NCBI GenBank assembly: GCA_038131955.1
Contig: JAYPQK010000014.1
Location: 43,831 to 107,830 of the forward strand
Length of the DNA: 64,000 nucleotides
Reading direction: 5' to 3'
DNA from: SHAN690 sp038131955
GTDB taxonomy: Bacteria > Bacteroidota > Bacteroidia > Flavobacteriales_G > Salibacteraceae
This document shows positions 7,590-16,103 of the stretch, piece by piece. The notes under the pieces were generated by a model, which made no database searches, was not told where the DNA came from, and saw only the letters and a program-made list of their open reading frames with translations. The stretch's first letter is position 1, and every line of letters begins with the position of its first letter. The translations under genes and the position numbers were made by a program.

Positions 7590-7645
7590 AAACATGATAA
7601 AATAAACCCAACGATGCTTCAAACCAAGGGAGCGATATCATGTTT
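7590..7645. promoter_or_regulatory. Perfect 10-base inverted repeat in the gcvP divergent region
   Basis: AAACATGATA (7590-7599) and TATCATGTTT (7636-7645) are exact reverse complements, with 36 bases between. They sit between the start of the exported-protein gene on the minus strand and the gcvP promoter. The spacing is too long for a simple dimer site but would suit two half-sites or a looped repressor. No regulator can be named. Confidence 0.35.
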
Positions 7646-7675
7646 AAGCATACCGAAAATGCAACTGCTGCAAAG

Positions 7676-7683
7676 TATATTTG
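7676..7683 (+). promoter_or_regulatory. -7 promoter element for gcvP
   Basis: TATATTTG (TAnnTTTG) ends 21 bases before the gcvP ATG at 7705. The short leader leaves no room for a glycine riboswitch. Confidence 0.65.
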
Positions 7684-7704
7684 CAGCCCTTTTATTAAGA
7701 AGAA

Positions 7705-9867
7705 ATGACCAGACACGATTCTTTTCAATTGCGCCACATTGGTCCTCGTCGCGAGGAGATACAAAGCATGCTCGAGACCATTGGTGTAAAATCCATCGAC
7801 CAACTCATTGACGAGACGGTTCCAAAGTCGATCCGTATGAAGGGTGGACTGAACCTGGAAGACGGTATCAGTGAGTACGAATTTTTGCAGCATGCAGACG
7901 AGTTGGGCCACATGAATAAGCTCAACCGCAACTTTATCGGTCAAGGTTATTACGGCACTATTACTCCTTCCGTGATTAAGCGTAACATCCTTGAGAATCC
8001 GGGATGGTACACCGCATACACACCCTACCAAGCCGAGATCTCTCAAGGTAGACTGGAAGGGCTTCTCAATTTCCAAACGGTCATCTCCGACCTGACTGGA
8101 TTAGAGATCGCGAATGCGAGTCTTTTGGATGAAGGCACAGCCGCTGCTGAGGCGGTGATGATGCTCTTCCATTCACGTTCCAGAGAGCAGCAGAAGGCGA
8201 ACGTGTACAAATTGTTCATTGACGAACTATGCTTTACTCAAACCGTAGCGGTAGTAAAGGCAAAGGCTGAAGCCGTAGGTATCGAGGTCATCGTCGATAG
8301 CATCGACAACATCAATTTGGACGAATCTTTCTTCGGAGTGCTCCTGCAGTCTCCCAACAAAGAAGGTTTGATCAGCGACTACTCTCCGCTGATGGCTCAA
8401 GTGGAAGAATTGGGCATCAAGACGGTTGTAGCCTCTGACCTATTGGCGCTTTGCCTCATGAAGCCTCCCGGAGAATGGGGAGCTGACGTGGTAGTGGGAA
8501 GTACTCAACGCTTCGGGGTTCCTATGGGATTTGGTGGACCTCACGCCGGATTCTTCGCTACTAAAGACGATTACAAACGAAATATTCCCGGACGAATCAT
8601 CGGTGTTTCTATCGACCGCGACAATAAGCCTGCCCTACGCATGGCACTTCAAACGCGCGAGCAGCACATCCGACGCGACAAAGCGACCAGCAATATCTGC
8701 ACCGCTCAAGCGCTATTGGCAATCATGGCTTCCATGTACGCAGTTTACCACGGACCTATTCGTCTGAAGGCCATCGCAGAAGAAACGGCACAGAAAGCAA
8801 AACGACTCGCAAGCTCAATCGAAAAGCTAGGTTTCAAGATGCGTCACGATGCCTACTTCGATACGATCTGCATCGAAGGCAGCGACTTGGAAAAGGTACG
8901 CAAGGTCGCTTTGGAGCACGATACCAACTTTGCCTATCACACCAACGGAACGATCAGCATCAGCGTGGATGAAAGCACGCAAGAACAAGATCTAGAGGCG
9001 GTGATCGACATTTTCAGCAAAGTGGCTGATAAAGAGGGTAAGCTGACTGCCGAAAATGGACAAGTGGCTGTTCCGGTTCACCTTCAGCGTTCTACCCCCT
9101 TCCTAGAGCATCCGATCTTCAACGCCTTACAAAGCGAAACGGACATGATGCGCTACATCAAGCAGCTGGAGAATAAGGACATTTCGTTGACTCGCTCCAT
9201 GATCTCTTTGGGAAGTTGCACGATGAAGCTCAATGCTGCAACGGAGCTCTACCCGATCTCTAACCCGAGGTTTGCGAATCTGCACCCTTTTGTTCCGGCT
9301 GACCAAGCGAAAGGCTACCTGACGATGATCGAAGAACTCAATCGATCCTTGAGCATTGCGACTGGATTCGATAGTCTTTCTTTCCAGCCAAACTCTGGAG
9401 CCCAAGGTGAGTATGCCGGACTCATGGTCATCCGTGCCTATCACGAAGCCAATGGTCATCCAAATCGAACCAAAGTCTTAATTCCGTCATCAGCACACGG
9501 AACGAATCCGGCTTCTGCTGTCGTGGCAGGGCTCGAGGTTGTTGTGGTCAAATGCGACGACGAAGGAAACATCGACGTGGAGGACTTGAAGGCAAAGGCC
9601 GAGAAGTACTCCGACGAATTGTGTGCTTTGATGGTCACCTATCCATCTACTCACGGAGTTTTCGAAGAGTCGATCATGGAGATCACCAAGATCGTACATG
9701 ACAATGGCGGTCAAGTGTATATGGACGGTGCGAATATGAACGCTCAGGTTGGCTTGACCAATCCGGGTATGATCAGCGCAGACGTTTGTCACTTGAACTT
9801 GCACAAGACCTTCTGCAATCCCTCACGGTGGTGGAGGGCCTGGTGTAGGACCGATCGGAGTAGCTAA
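7705..9867 (+). CDS. gcvP: Glycine dehydrogenase (decarboxylating), P-protein: N-terminal part before a frameshift
   Basis: The P-protein of the glycine cleavage system decarboxylates glycine with PLP and passes the aminomethyl group to GcvH. This 720-residue frame follows the family from the first residues (FQLRHIGPRREEIQSML) through NFIGQGYYGT, TPYQAEISQGRLE and the second-half start MISLGSCTMKLNAATEL. It reaches the PLP-lysine motif NLHKTFC at about residues 698-704. The next residues should be IPHGGGGPG, but the DNA reads TGCAATCCC instead of TGCATCCC. One extra A at 9817/9818 shifts the frame and ends it 17 codons later. A normal P-protein is about 950-960 residues. See the next entry for the remainder. 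Confidence 0.95.
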   Translation: MTRHDSFQLRHIGPRREEIQSMLETIGVKSIDQLIDETVPKSIRMKGGLNLEDGISEYEFLQHADELGHMNKLNRNFIGQGYYGTITPSVIKRNILENPGWYTAYTPYQAEISQGRLEGLLNFQTVISDLTGLEIANASLLDEGTAAAEAVMMLFHSRSREQQKANVYKLFIDELCFTQTVAVVKAKAEAVGIEVIVDSIDNINLDESFFGVLLQSPNKEGLISDYSPLMAQVEELGIKTVVASDLLALCLMKPPGEWGADVVVGSTQRFGVPMGFGGPHAGFFATKDDYKRNIPGRIIGVSIDRDNKPALRMALQTREQHIRRDKATSNICTAQALLAIMASMYAVYHGPIRLKAIAEETAQKAKRLASSIEKLGFKMRHDAYFDTICIEGSDLEKVRKVALEHDTNFAYHTNGTISISVDESTQEQDLEAVIDIFSKVADKEGKLTAENGQVAVPVHLQRSTPFLEHPIFNALQSETDMMRYIKQLENKDISLTRSMISLGSCTMKLNAATELYPISNPRFANLHPFVPADQAKGYLTMIEELNRSLSIATGFDSLSFQPNSGAQGEYAGLMVIRAYHEANGHPNRTKVLIPSSAHGTNPASAVVAGLEVVVVKCDDEGNIDVEDLKAKAEKYSDELCALMVTYPSTHGVFEESIMEITKIVHDNGGQVYMDGANMNAQVGLTNPGMISADVCHLNLHKTFCNPSRWWRAWCRTDRSS
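9817..9818 (+). other. gcvP: Frameshift site in gcvP (one extra A)
   Basis: Removing one of the two A bases at 9817-9818 restores IPHGGGGPGVGPIGVAKHL and joins the two open frames into a ~964-residue P-protein. The lesion falls immediately after the PLP lysine, so the split product could not be active. A homopolymer or assembly error and a true mutation cannot be told apart from this sequence. Confidence 0.9.
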
Positions 9868-10597
9868 GCATCTTACTCCTTTCCTACCTACCCACCCACT
9901 CTTCAAGACAGGTGGTGAGCAAGGTATCGGACCGGTTTCCAGCGCTCCATTTGGTAGCGCATTGATCCTGTTGATCTCCTACGGCTATATCAAGATGCTT
10001 GGTGGAGAGGGTATGACAGAAGCGACCAAGTTTGCCATGCTGAATGCCAACTACCTCAAAGCACGTTTGGAAGATCACTACCCTGTGCTCTACACCGGAG
10101 GAAATGGTCGCGTAGCACACGAGATGATCTTGGATTGCCGTCCATTCAAGCGTACTGCCCAGATTGAAGTAACCGACATCGCGAAACGATTGATCGACTA
10201 TGGATATCATGCACCTACCGTTTCTTTCCCTGTTGCCGGCACCTTGATGGTAGAGCCCACGGAGAGTGAATCGAAGAAGGAATTGGATCGCTTTGCCGAG
10301 GCATTGATCGAGATCCGACACGAGATCGAGGCGATTGAGCGTGGTGATTCTCTGGCCGAGACCAGCGTATTGCGTAATGCACCTCACACCGCTGAAGTGG
10401 TTACAGCAGACGAGTGGCCATTCGTGTATCCTCGCAGTAAAGCGGCCTACCCACTGCCTTGGATCGCTGAGAGCAAGTACTGGGTTCCTGTTTCACGTAT
10501 CTACGATGCACACGGAGACCGAAACTTGATCTGTACATGTCCTCCGTTGGAAGAATACGACCAGCATCCGGCCATGGCCATCGAAGAAGAAGAGTAG
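9819..10597 (+). CDS. gcvP: Glycine dehydrogenase (decarboxylating), P-protein: C-terminal part after the frameshift
   Basis: From 9819 this frame encodes the missing third of GcvP: the glycine loop and VGPIGVAKHL, then TGGEQGIGPVSSAPFGSA, YIKMLGGEGM, GRVAHEMILDCRPFK, GTLMVEPTESESKKELDRF and the C-terminal RAxYPxPW-like SKAAYPLPWI. It ends at the TAG at 10595-10597. It has no start codon of its own near the junction; the first internal candidate is a TTG at 9962, well inside the domain. It is therefore best read as the rest of the same gene. Conservation is intact up to the stop, so any inactivation must be very recent, or the break is an error. Confidence 0.93.
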
Positions 10598-10621
10598 ATA
10601 ATTTATACGCTTCATCTTCGT

Positions 10622-10629
10622 TACTTTTG
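10622..10629 (+). promoter_or_regulatory. -7 promoter element for the SprB-repeat surface protein
   Basis: TACTTTTG (TAnnTTTG) ends 14 bases before the ATG at 10644. Confidence 0.6.
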
Positions 10630-10643
10630 GTCGAATTTCTCGT

Positions 10644-13600
10644 ATGAAGCACACCTTACTCTCCTGTCTATTGCTTTTTCCGGCGATGCTCTTTGCTCAA
10701 CGCATCGAGCTGGGAGAGGTGCGTCCGATTCCATTTCAGGAAGATCGCTACGACGATGATCTGTCTGACGAGGTGATCTTCTACGAGGGATTTGAGAACG
10801 CGCCAATATCAGGATTACCCCAAGAATGGTCGACCTCCGGCATTGGCGACGCAGGCTTCCAAGCAGGTACGGCTGGTACCGCTGCAGGGCAGACCAATGA
10901 AAACGGTTTTTGGAACGTACCTCTTCACGGGATCTTCGCCCTGACGAATGACGACGTATGCAATTGCGACAAATCCGAGGACCTTCTAATCGGTCCGGCG
11001 ATCAATTTAAAGGGTGCCGGTCGCGTGGTGCTGCGGTTCAGCGCCTACCAAGATGGAAGTGCCGGACAAATCGCTTCGGTAGAGATCCGAACCACGAATC
11101 TTCCGTGGACTGCAGTGGACACGATCCCCTCAGGAGCTTCATGGAAGACTTACCAATTGAGCATTCCGAATGGCTTCTTGGATGAAGGTTTTCAGTTTCG
11201 ATTTCGGTACAACGACCAAGGGAACTATGCCTCAGGCCTAGCCCTTGACGATGTCTATTTATATAAGAGTCAGGCTGATCGTTTTGCATTGGAGCAGCTT
11301 TATACCGTTCAAGGAAACAAGGAAGGTAGCGGTCAGCTGTATCACAGCATGCCACTCTCTCAGGCACGCTCGGCTCGACTCCAATTCGGAATTCGCGTCG
11401 TCAACGAATCGTCGCAAAGGAAGAACGCCAAGCTGGCGATGGAGAGCAACGGCCCTTTATCTTGGAGCGACACTTCGGCCAGTTGGTCCATGAGCGCAAG
11501 GCAATCAAGCACGATCAGCTTCGATGCCCGTGAAAGGTTCACACCTTACTTGGTAGGCAGCTATTCCTTGAGCGGAAATCTTATCACGGACTCCACGGAT
11601 CTGGATCTCTCTGACAACACCTATAACACGGCCTTAGGGGTAGCAGACACAGTCTATTCGCGCACCGCTATCACCAAAAAGAACACGGCAGGAATTTGGC
11701 TAGAGAACCAAGGGGATCGATATGGGGCCGGGTTCGAATTCTTCGTAAGGGACACGTTGAGGGCCATCAAGGTTCGCATTCACCCTTCCACTGAAGTAGG
11801 AGCCAGGATGCGGTTCAAGATCTTTCACTACGACACCTTGACCTCTTCTAGCTATAGTTCTTCGCCGATCACTGTCACGGCCAACGACATCGGTAAGTCG
11901 ATGCGGATTCCGCTCAATATCCCTATCCATCCTGGTCGACAATTGCTAGCCATTGAAAAGGAAGCCGGCGCAGAGCGCTTGGTCATTGGAGTAAGTACCA
12001 GCGTGGAGGCCATAGACCGAAACAGCTTAACGCGTGAAGCTCCGGGAGGCTGGACCTCGTTCCCCTTCTTTCCTTTGATAGAAGCAGTCCTTGCACCGAT
12101 CAACGAGCAATGTCCAGGGCATATCCAGTATAGCGTTTCAGATGAGAGCTGCGTAGGGGCCGAAGATGGTTCGATCTCAACCTCAGTGATTGATGCAAAC
12201 CCTCCATTCATTTACAACTGGTCGAATGGCGCAGGCAACGTGAGTGACTTAGACGATCTTGCACCTGGCTTTTACGATCTATTTGTAACCGACGATCTGA
12301 ATTGCATCTATGAAGTGAATTTTGAGATCAAAGCGGCAGACACGATCCAGTTTGATCCAATCGTTACGCTCGACACGTGCGGACGTTCTTCAGGAGCCAT
12401 TGATCTGAATATTCAGGGAGGAAATGCCCCCTTCACCATTCTTTGGAACGGAAGCACACAATCGGCCAATGAAAATGGCCTTTCCCTTGGAAGCTACTCC
12501 ATCGAATTGACAGACGAAAACGGCTGTACGGGCAGCACCCAAGTCACCGTAGGTGGCACGGAAGACATCGGTATCGCCTTCTCAGTTACGAATTCCGACT
12601 GCCTTGACTCCAATGGAGTTGCCGAGATCATTCCTTTCGGAACGGGTCCTTTTCAATACAGCTGGAGCATTGGCGACTCTACGACGATCATCGATAGTTT
12701 GAAGGCAGGTGTTTACGACGTGACCCTTACAGACTCACTGGGATGTCAAACTACGGGTCGCGCCTTCATCAACGACAACAATAGTCCTTCAATCGTGATC
12801 GATCAAGCAAGTCCGATCCAGTGTTATGGAACCCAGGACGGCACGATCGAAACCTCGATTTCAGGAGGAACGGCCCCTTACGATTTTGCATGGAGTAATG
12901 GCGACACCAACGCGGACATCACTGGATTAGACGCCGGGGTGTATTATTTATCCGTCAGTGACGCTTCCGGATGCAGGTCGTTTACTTCCGTGATAGTTGA
13001 CGATGAAGCCACACCGATCACCATCGATGTGAATGACAGAGGAAATTATTGTGCCGGAGACAGTCAAGGTATAGCAGAGCTGATTGTAAACGGCGGTGCT
13101 TTGCCCTATTCATATGAATGGTCTACCGGTTTTCAAGGTTCTGAACATCAAAACCTGATGGCTGGAACCTATTTCTATAGCATCACGGATGACAACGGAT
13201 GTACCTATTCAGACAGCATTCACATCCAAGACGGTGTAGCATTCAACATTTCAATTGACACCATCTTCTGGGACACGATTGAGAACTTTAAGGATGAGAA
13301 TCAGATCTACATCGAAGCCATCGGTGGTATACCCCCGTTAAACTTCCTCTGGAATGACAGCATTCCTGGCAAGGACTTGATCAACGTACCTACTGGCCCT
13401 TATTACCTTGTTGCTTCTGATCAATTGGGTTGCTCCAAGACCCTCGATTACTTTTTAGAGAACGGTCCAACAGGAATTTCGCCACGATTCCAACGGCTCG
13501 AACCTAAAGTTGAACTCTTTCCAAATCCACTGAAGGAAGGGGAAACACTTCACCTGCGAACAAACCAACCTATCGAAAGGATACGAGTCTTCAGCCTAAC

Positions 13601-13742
13601 AGGGGAACTATTGGTCGAATCACAAGGAACTCTTCAAAACAGCCAAGAGCTGAAGATGAACGGGTTAAGTTCTGGTATTTTCTTGATTCGAATCATCACT
13701 CCAAGTGGCTCGACAAGTCAAAGATTCTCGGTTTTCCACTGA
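10644..13742 (+). CDS. T9SS type A surface protein with an anchor-J-like domain and SprB-type repeats
   Basis: A 1032-residue secreted protein. Residues 1-18 are a signal peptide ending FAQ. At about 45-205 is a jelly-roll domain of the choice-of-anchor J/MAM type (FYEGFENAP... AYQDGSAGQIASVEIRTT, LDDVYLYK). Two beta domains follow to about 490. From about 490 to 900 are five or six ~75-residue SprB-type repeats with the pattern C-x-G-xx-DG-x-I ... Y-x-W-S-x-G ... L-x-x-G-x-Y-x-x-x-V-x-D-x-x-G-C. The last ~80 residues (VELFPNPLKEGETLHL ... GLSSGIFLIRI) are a type A T9SS sorting domain. The repeats resemble those of the adhesin SprB, so attachment or gliding is plausible. The partner gene downstream has a similar layout. 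Confidence 0.88.
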   Translation: MKHTLLSCLLLFPAMLFAQRIELGEVRPIPFQEDRYDDDLSDEVIFYEGFENAPISGLPQEWSTSGIGDAGFQAGTAGTAAGQTNENGFWNVPLHGIFALTNDDVCNCDKSEDLLIGPAINLKGAGRVVLRFSAYQDGSAGQIASVEIRTTNLPWTAVDTIPSGASWKTYQLSIPNGFLDEGFQFRFRYNDQGNYASGLALDDVYLYKSQADRFALEQLYTVQGNKEGSGQLYHSMPLSQARSARLQFGIRVVNESSQRKNAKLAMESNGPLSWSDTSASWSMSARQSSTISFDARERFTPYLVGSYSLSGNLITDSTDLDLSDNTYNTALGVADTVYSRTAITKKNTAGIWLENQGDRYGAGFEFFVRDTLRAIKVRIHPSTEVGARMRFKIFHYDTLTSSSYSSSPITVTANDIGKSMRIPLNIPIHPGRQLLAIEKEAGAERLVIGVSTSVEAIDRNSLTREAPGGWTSFPFFPLIEAVLAPINEQCPGHIQYSVSDESCVGAEDGSISTSVIDANPPFIYNWSNGAGNVSDLDDLAPGFYDLFVTDDLNCIYEVNFEIKAADTIQFDPIVTLDTCGRSSGAIDLNIQGGNAPFTILWNGSTQSANENGLSLGSYSIELTDENGCTGSTQVTVGGTEDIGIAFSVTNSDCLDSNGVAEIIPFGTGPFQYSWSIGDSTTIIDSLKAGVYDVTLTDSLGCQTTGRAFINDNNSPSIVIDQASPIQCYGTQDGTIETSISGGTAPYDFAWSNGDTNADITGLDAGVYYLSVSDASGCRSFTSVIVDDEATPITIDVNDRGNYCAGDSQGIAELIVNGGALPYSYEWSTGFQGSEHQNLMAGTYFYSITDDNGCTYSDSIHIQDGVAFNISIDTIFWDTIENFKDENQIYIEAIGGIPPLNFLWNDSIPGKDLINVPTGPYYLVASDQLGCSKTLDYFLENGPTGISPRFQRLEPKVELFPNPLKEGETLHLRTNQPIERIRVFSLTGELLVESQGTLQNSQELKMNGLSSGIFLIRIITPSGSTSQRFSVFH

Positions 13743-13761
13743 TAAAGACAAACTCAACTAT

Positions 13762-13769
13762 TATTTTTG
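13762..13769 (+). promoter_or_regulatory. -7 promoter element for the second surface protein
   Basis: TATTTTTG (TAnnTTTG) lies 68 bases before the ATG at 13838, leaving a leader of about 60 bases, longer than most in this window. Confidence 0.6.
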
Positions 13770-13788
13770 GTGTCTTGTGGGTTAAAGA

Positions 13789-13803
13789 ACAATTAATAAT
13801 TGT
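13789..13803. promoter_or_regulatory. Palindrome in the leader of the second surface protein
   Basis: ACAATTA, one base, TAATTGT: perfect 7-base arms. It lies about 13-27 bases after the expected transcription start, a position suited to a roadblock repressor or an AT-rich operator. No regulator can be assigned. Confidence 0.4.
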
Positions 13804-13837
13804 ACCCGTCAATTAAATCGAATTTAAATCTCAAAAC

Positions 13838-16027
13838 ATGAAGTACAGATTTTTACTCTTAAGTACTCTGTTGGCTTCAGCTTCTGTTTTTGCGCAGTCT
13901 TCTTACAAGAAGGTGCAGGCTCCAGCTGAGACTGACATGACCCTGACGCCAGGTAGCGCGCCAGTTTACATCAACGAAGGACAGCCTTCCCCTTTGACCG
14001 AGGAAGAAGGTCCGATCCTCTTCTATTCGGATTTCAACGACAGTACAGCTCAGTGGACAAATGCTTCACAGAACTCCAGCGCTGCCGTTTGGGAATGGCG
14101 TGGCCCTAACACTACTCCTAGTGTTGCTACTGGTTCTCAGGGTGCTTATGCAGGAGGATCTGGAGTTATCGAATCAGCTACTCCAAGCAACGGTTTCATG
14201 ATCTTCGATTCTGATTATTATGACAATGGTGGTACTGCTGGCAATTTCGGATTGGGACCTTTCCCGGCTCCACACGACGCTGCGCTCACCTCTCCTGAGA
14301 TCGATTGTTCAGCTGAGAACGGAGTACTCCTTAGTTTCCACTCATATTACCGTCAGTACGACGCGAATGGATGGGTGATCATCTCTACTGACAACTTCGC
14401 AATCGCTGACACCGTTTACAATGCTTCTGATTTTCACGATGTGAATGATGCAGGGCCTGCCGATGAAGTGGTTCGTTTGAACATTTCTGAAACAGCTGCT
14501 GGTTCTTCTACCTTGAAGGTGCGTTTCGTTTTCAACGGACGTAACAACGCTACTCCAACCGGATACTACTTCTGGCAGATCGATGACGTTAAGGTTACAG
14601 GAGCCTCTGACTTCGACATTTCTGTTTCTGACACTTACTTCAAAGGAGCTGGTGTAGGTAACAAGAAGACGCTCTTCTCTAACTTCTACCCATTGTTTCC
14701 TCAGTCTCAAGCGTCTGCTACAAACTTGAAGTTCGGTGCTTTGATCGAGAACTTGTCTGATGGAACCGCTTCTGGAGTTCAATTGAATGCTAGCGTTACT
14801 GGATCTGGAACTTTCAGCTCAAGCAGCACAGGTGCTACTTACAGCACGTTCGGAGCAGTTGACTCAATCAACGTTTCAGATGCATTTACTCCTTCTGCTG
14901 TTGGATTATACACTGTTGACCTTGAAGTAACATTGGATTCAGCTGACGACTTCCCTGGCGACAACTCTGTTACCAGAGAGTTCGAAGTAACTGACCGCAC
15001 ATGGTCTTGGGGTGATGGTACTGCTGACAATGCTTGGTCTTGGTCAAGCGGTTCTCACTCTATCTTCTCTCTGTATGATTTCGTTACTGACGATACAGTT
15101 ACAGCGATCGAGATCGGAATCTACTCTTCTTCAACTTTCGCATCTGACGACGGAGCTGTTGTTGAAGTAGGTATCTGGGAAGCTGATTGGGAAACTGACT
15201 CATCAAACATTCAATTGGGTACCCCTGTTGGAGCTCCTAAGTTCCGTGTGATGACTTCAAGTGAGTACATCACTTCAGTTCCAACTTCTTCTCCAAACTT
15301 GATCCGCGTGGCTTTCGACGACCCTGTTGCAGTTCCTGCTGGACAATACTTGATCGGTTACAAGCGTTCTTCCGGAACGATTCGTACCGCTTCTAGTCCA
15401 GCCCCTACTGTGATCGCTACTTGGTTGGATTTTGACAGCGATGGCGTTATCGATGGTTGGACAGACATCAATCCATTGATCTTCGTTGAGACTTGGTCTC
15501 AGGACATCTGTGCAGGTACTGACATCATCGTTGACTCTACCATCACTTGTAACTTGGGTGATTACACTGCTGATATCGACGTAACGGTATTCAACGGTGA
15601 AGAGCCTTACAGCTACGAGTGGAGCACAGGATCAACTGATGAGGACATCACAGTTGACGCTGAAGGACAGTATGTATTGACTGTTACTGACGCTAACTTC
15701 TGTACTAAGACTGCTGCTATCAACGTAGAGAACGGAAGCATCTTCTGTAACCTCGCTGTAAGCGACATCGAAAAGAATGGATTTGATTTCACTGCTCTTC
15801 CTAACCCGAACAACGGTCAATTCAACATCGCATTCGACGCTTTGAAGTCTGAGCGTGTGAACCTTGAGATCCAGTCTGTGAAAGGTGATATCATCTTCAC
15901 TGACGCTTTCAACATCACTAACGGAACCACCAAGAGCATCGACCTTAATGGTCTTGCTGCTGGAGTTTACGTGATGAAGGTTTCTAGCGAGACTGCTACT
16001 TCTTTTGAGAAGATCATCATCGAGTAA
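13838..16027 (+). CDS. T9SS type A surface protein, likely highly expressed
   Basis: A 729-residue protein. Residues 1-19 are a signal peptide (SASVFAQ). At about 60-255 is an anchor-J/MAM-like jelly roll (FYSDFNDSTAQWTN ... WQIDDVKVTG). A CARDB-like region follows (LKFGALIENLSDGTASGVQL), then another beta domain. One SprB-type repeat lies near 560-635 (EEPYSYEWSTGSTDEDITV). A type A sorting domain ends the protein (FTALPNPNNGQFNIAFD ... LNGLAAGVYVMKV). Its codon use differs from its neighbours: Ser TCT, Ala GCT, Val GTT and Thr ACT dominate, as in very highly expressed genes. With its own promoter, long leader and strong terminator it looks like an abundant surface protein. Its layout resembles the upstream protein. 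Confidence 0.87.
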   Translation: MKYRFLLLSTLLASASVFAQSSYKKVQAPAETDMTLTPGSAPVYINEGQPSPLTEEEGPILFYSDFNDSTAQWTNASQNSSAAVWEWRGPNTTPSVATGSQGAYAGGSGVIESATPSNGFMIFDSDYYDNGGTAGNFGLGPFPAPHDAALTSPEIDCSAENGVLLSFHSYYRQYDANGWVIISTDNFAIADTVYNASDFHDVNDAGPADEVVRLNISETAAGSSTLKVRFVFNGRNNATPTGYYFWQIDDVKVTGASDFDISVSDTYFKGAGVGNKKTLFSNFYPLFPQSQASATNLKFGALIENLSDGTASGVQLNASVTGSGTFSSSSTGATYSTFGAVDSINVSDAFTPSAVGLYTVDLEVTLDSADDFPGDNSVTREFEVTDRTWSWGDGTADNAWSWSSGSHSIFSLYDFVTDDTVTAIEIGIYSSSTFASDDGAVVEVGIWEADWETDSSNIQLGTPVGAPKFRVMTSSEYITSVPTSSPNLIRVAFDDPVAVPAGQYLIGYKRSSGTIRTASSPAPTVIATWLDFDSDGVIDGWTDINPLIFVETWSQDICAGTDIIVDSTITCNLGDYTADIDVTVFNGEEPYSYEWSTGSTDEDITVDAEGQYVLTVTDANFCTKTAAINVENGSIFCNLAVSDIEKNGFDFTALPNPNNGQFNIAFDALKSERVNLEIQSVKGDIIFTDAFNITNGTTKSIDLNGLAAGVYVMKVSSETATSFEKIIIE

Positions 16028-16045
16028 TTCTCGACGACATAGATC

Positions 16046-16080
16046 AAAAAAGGCCCTGAGATTTCAGGGCCTTTTTTTTT
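16046..16080. terminator. Strong bidirectional terminator
   Basis: AAAAAAGGCCCTGA and TCAGGGCCTTTTTT form a long hairpin, with a run of T on one strand and of A on the other. It serves both the surface-protein gene ending at 16027 (plus) and gpmI ending at 16104 (minus). Confidence 0.92.
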
Positions 16081-16103
16081 GATCGATATTTCTTGTATTC
16101 TGG

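Noticed and set aside
7585..7704. Glycine riboswitch before gcvP
   Set aside because: The -7 element is 21 bases from the ATG, so the leader is far too short, and no paired aptamer helices are visible.
7585..8076. N-terminal extension (164 residues) of the minus-strand frame 6961-7584
   Set aside because: It is antisense to conserved gcvP sequence, and a clear signal peptide starts at the ATG at 7584.
12100..13450. Tandem DNA repeat or CRISPR-like array
   Set aside because: The periodicity is only at protein level (SprB-type repeats); the DNA units are too diverged and lie within one open frame.
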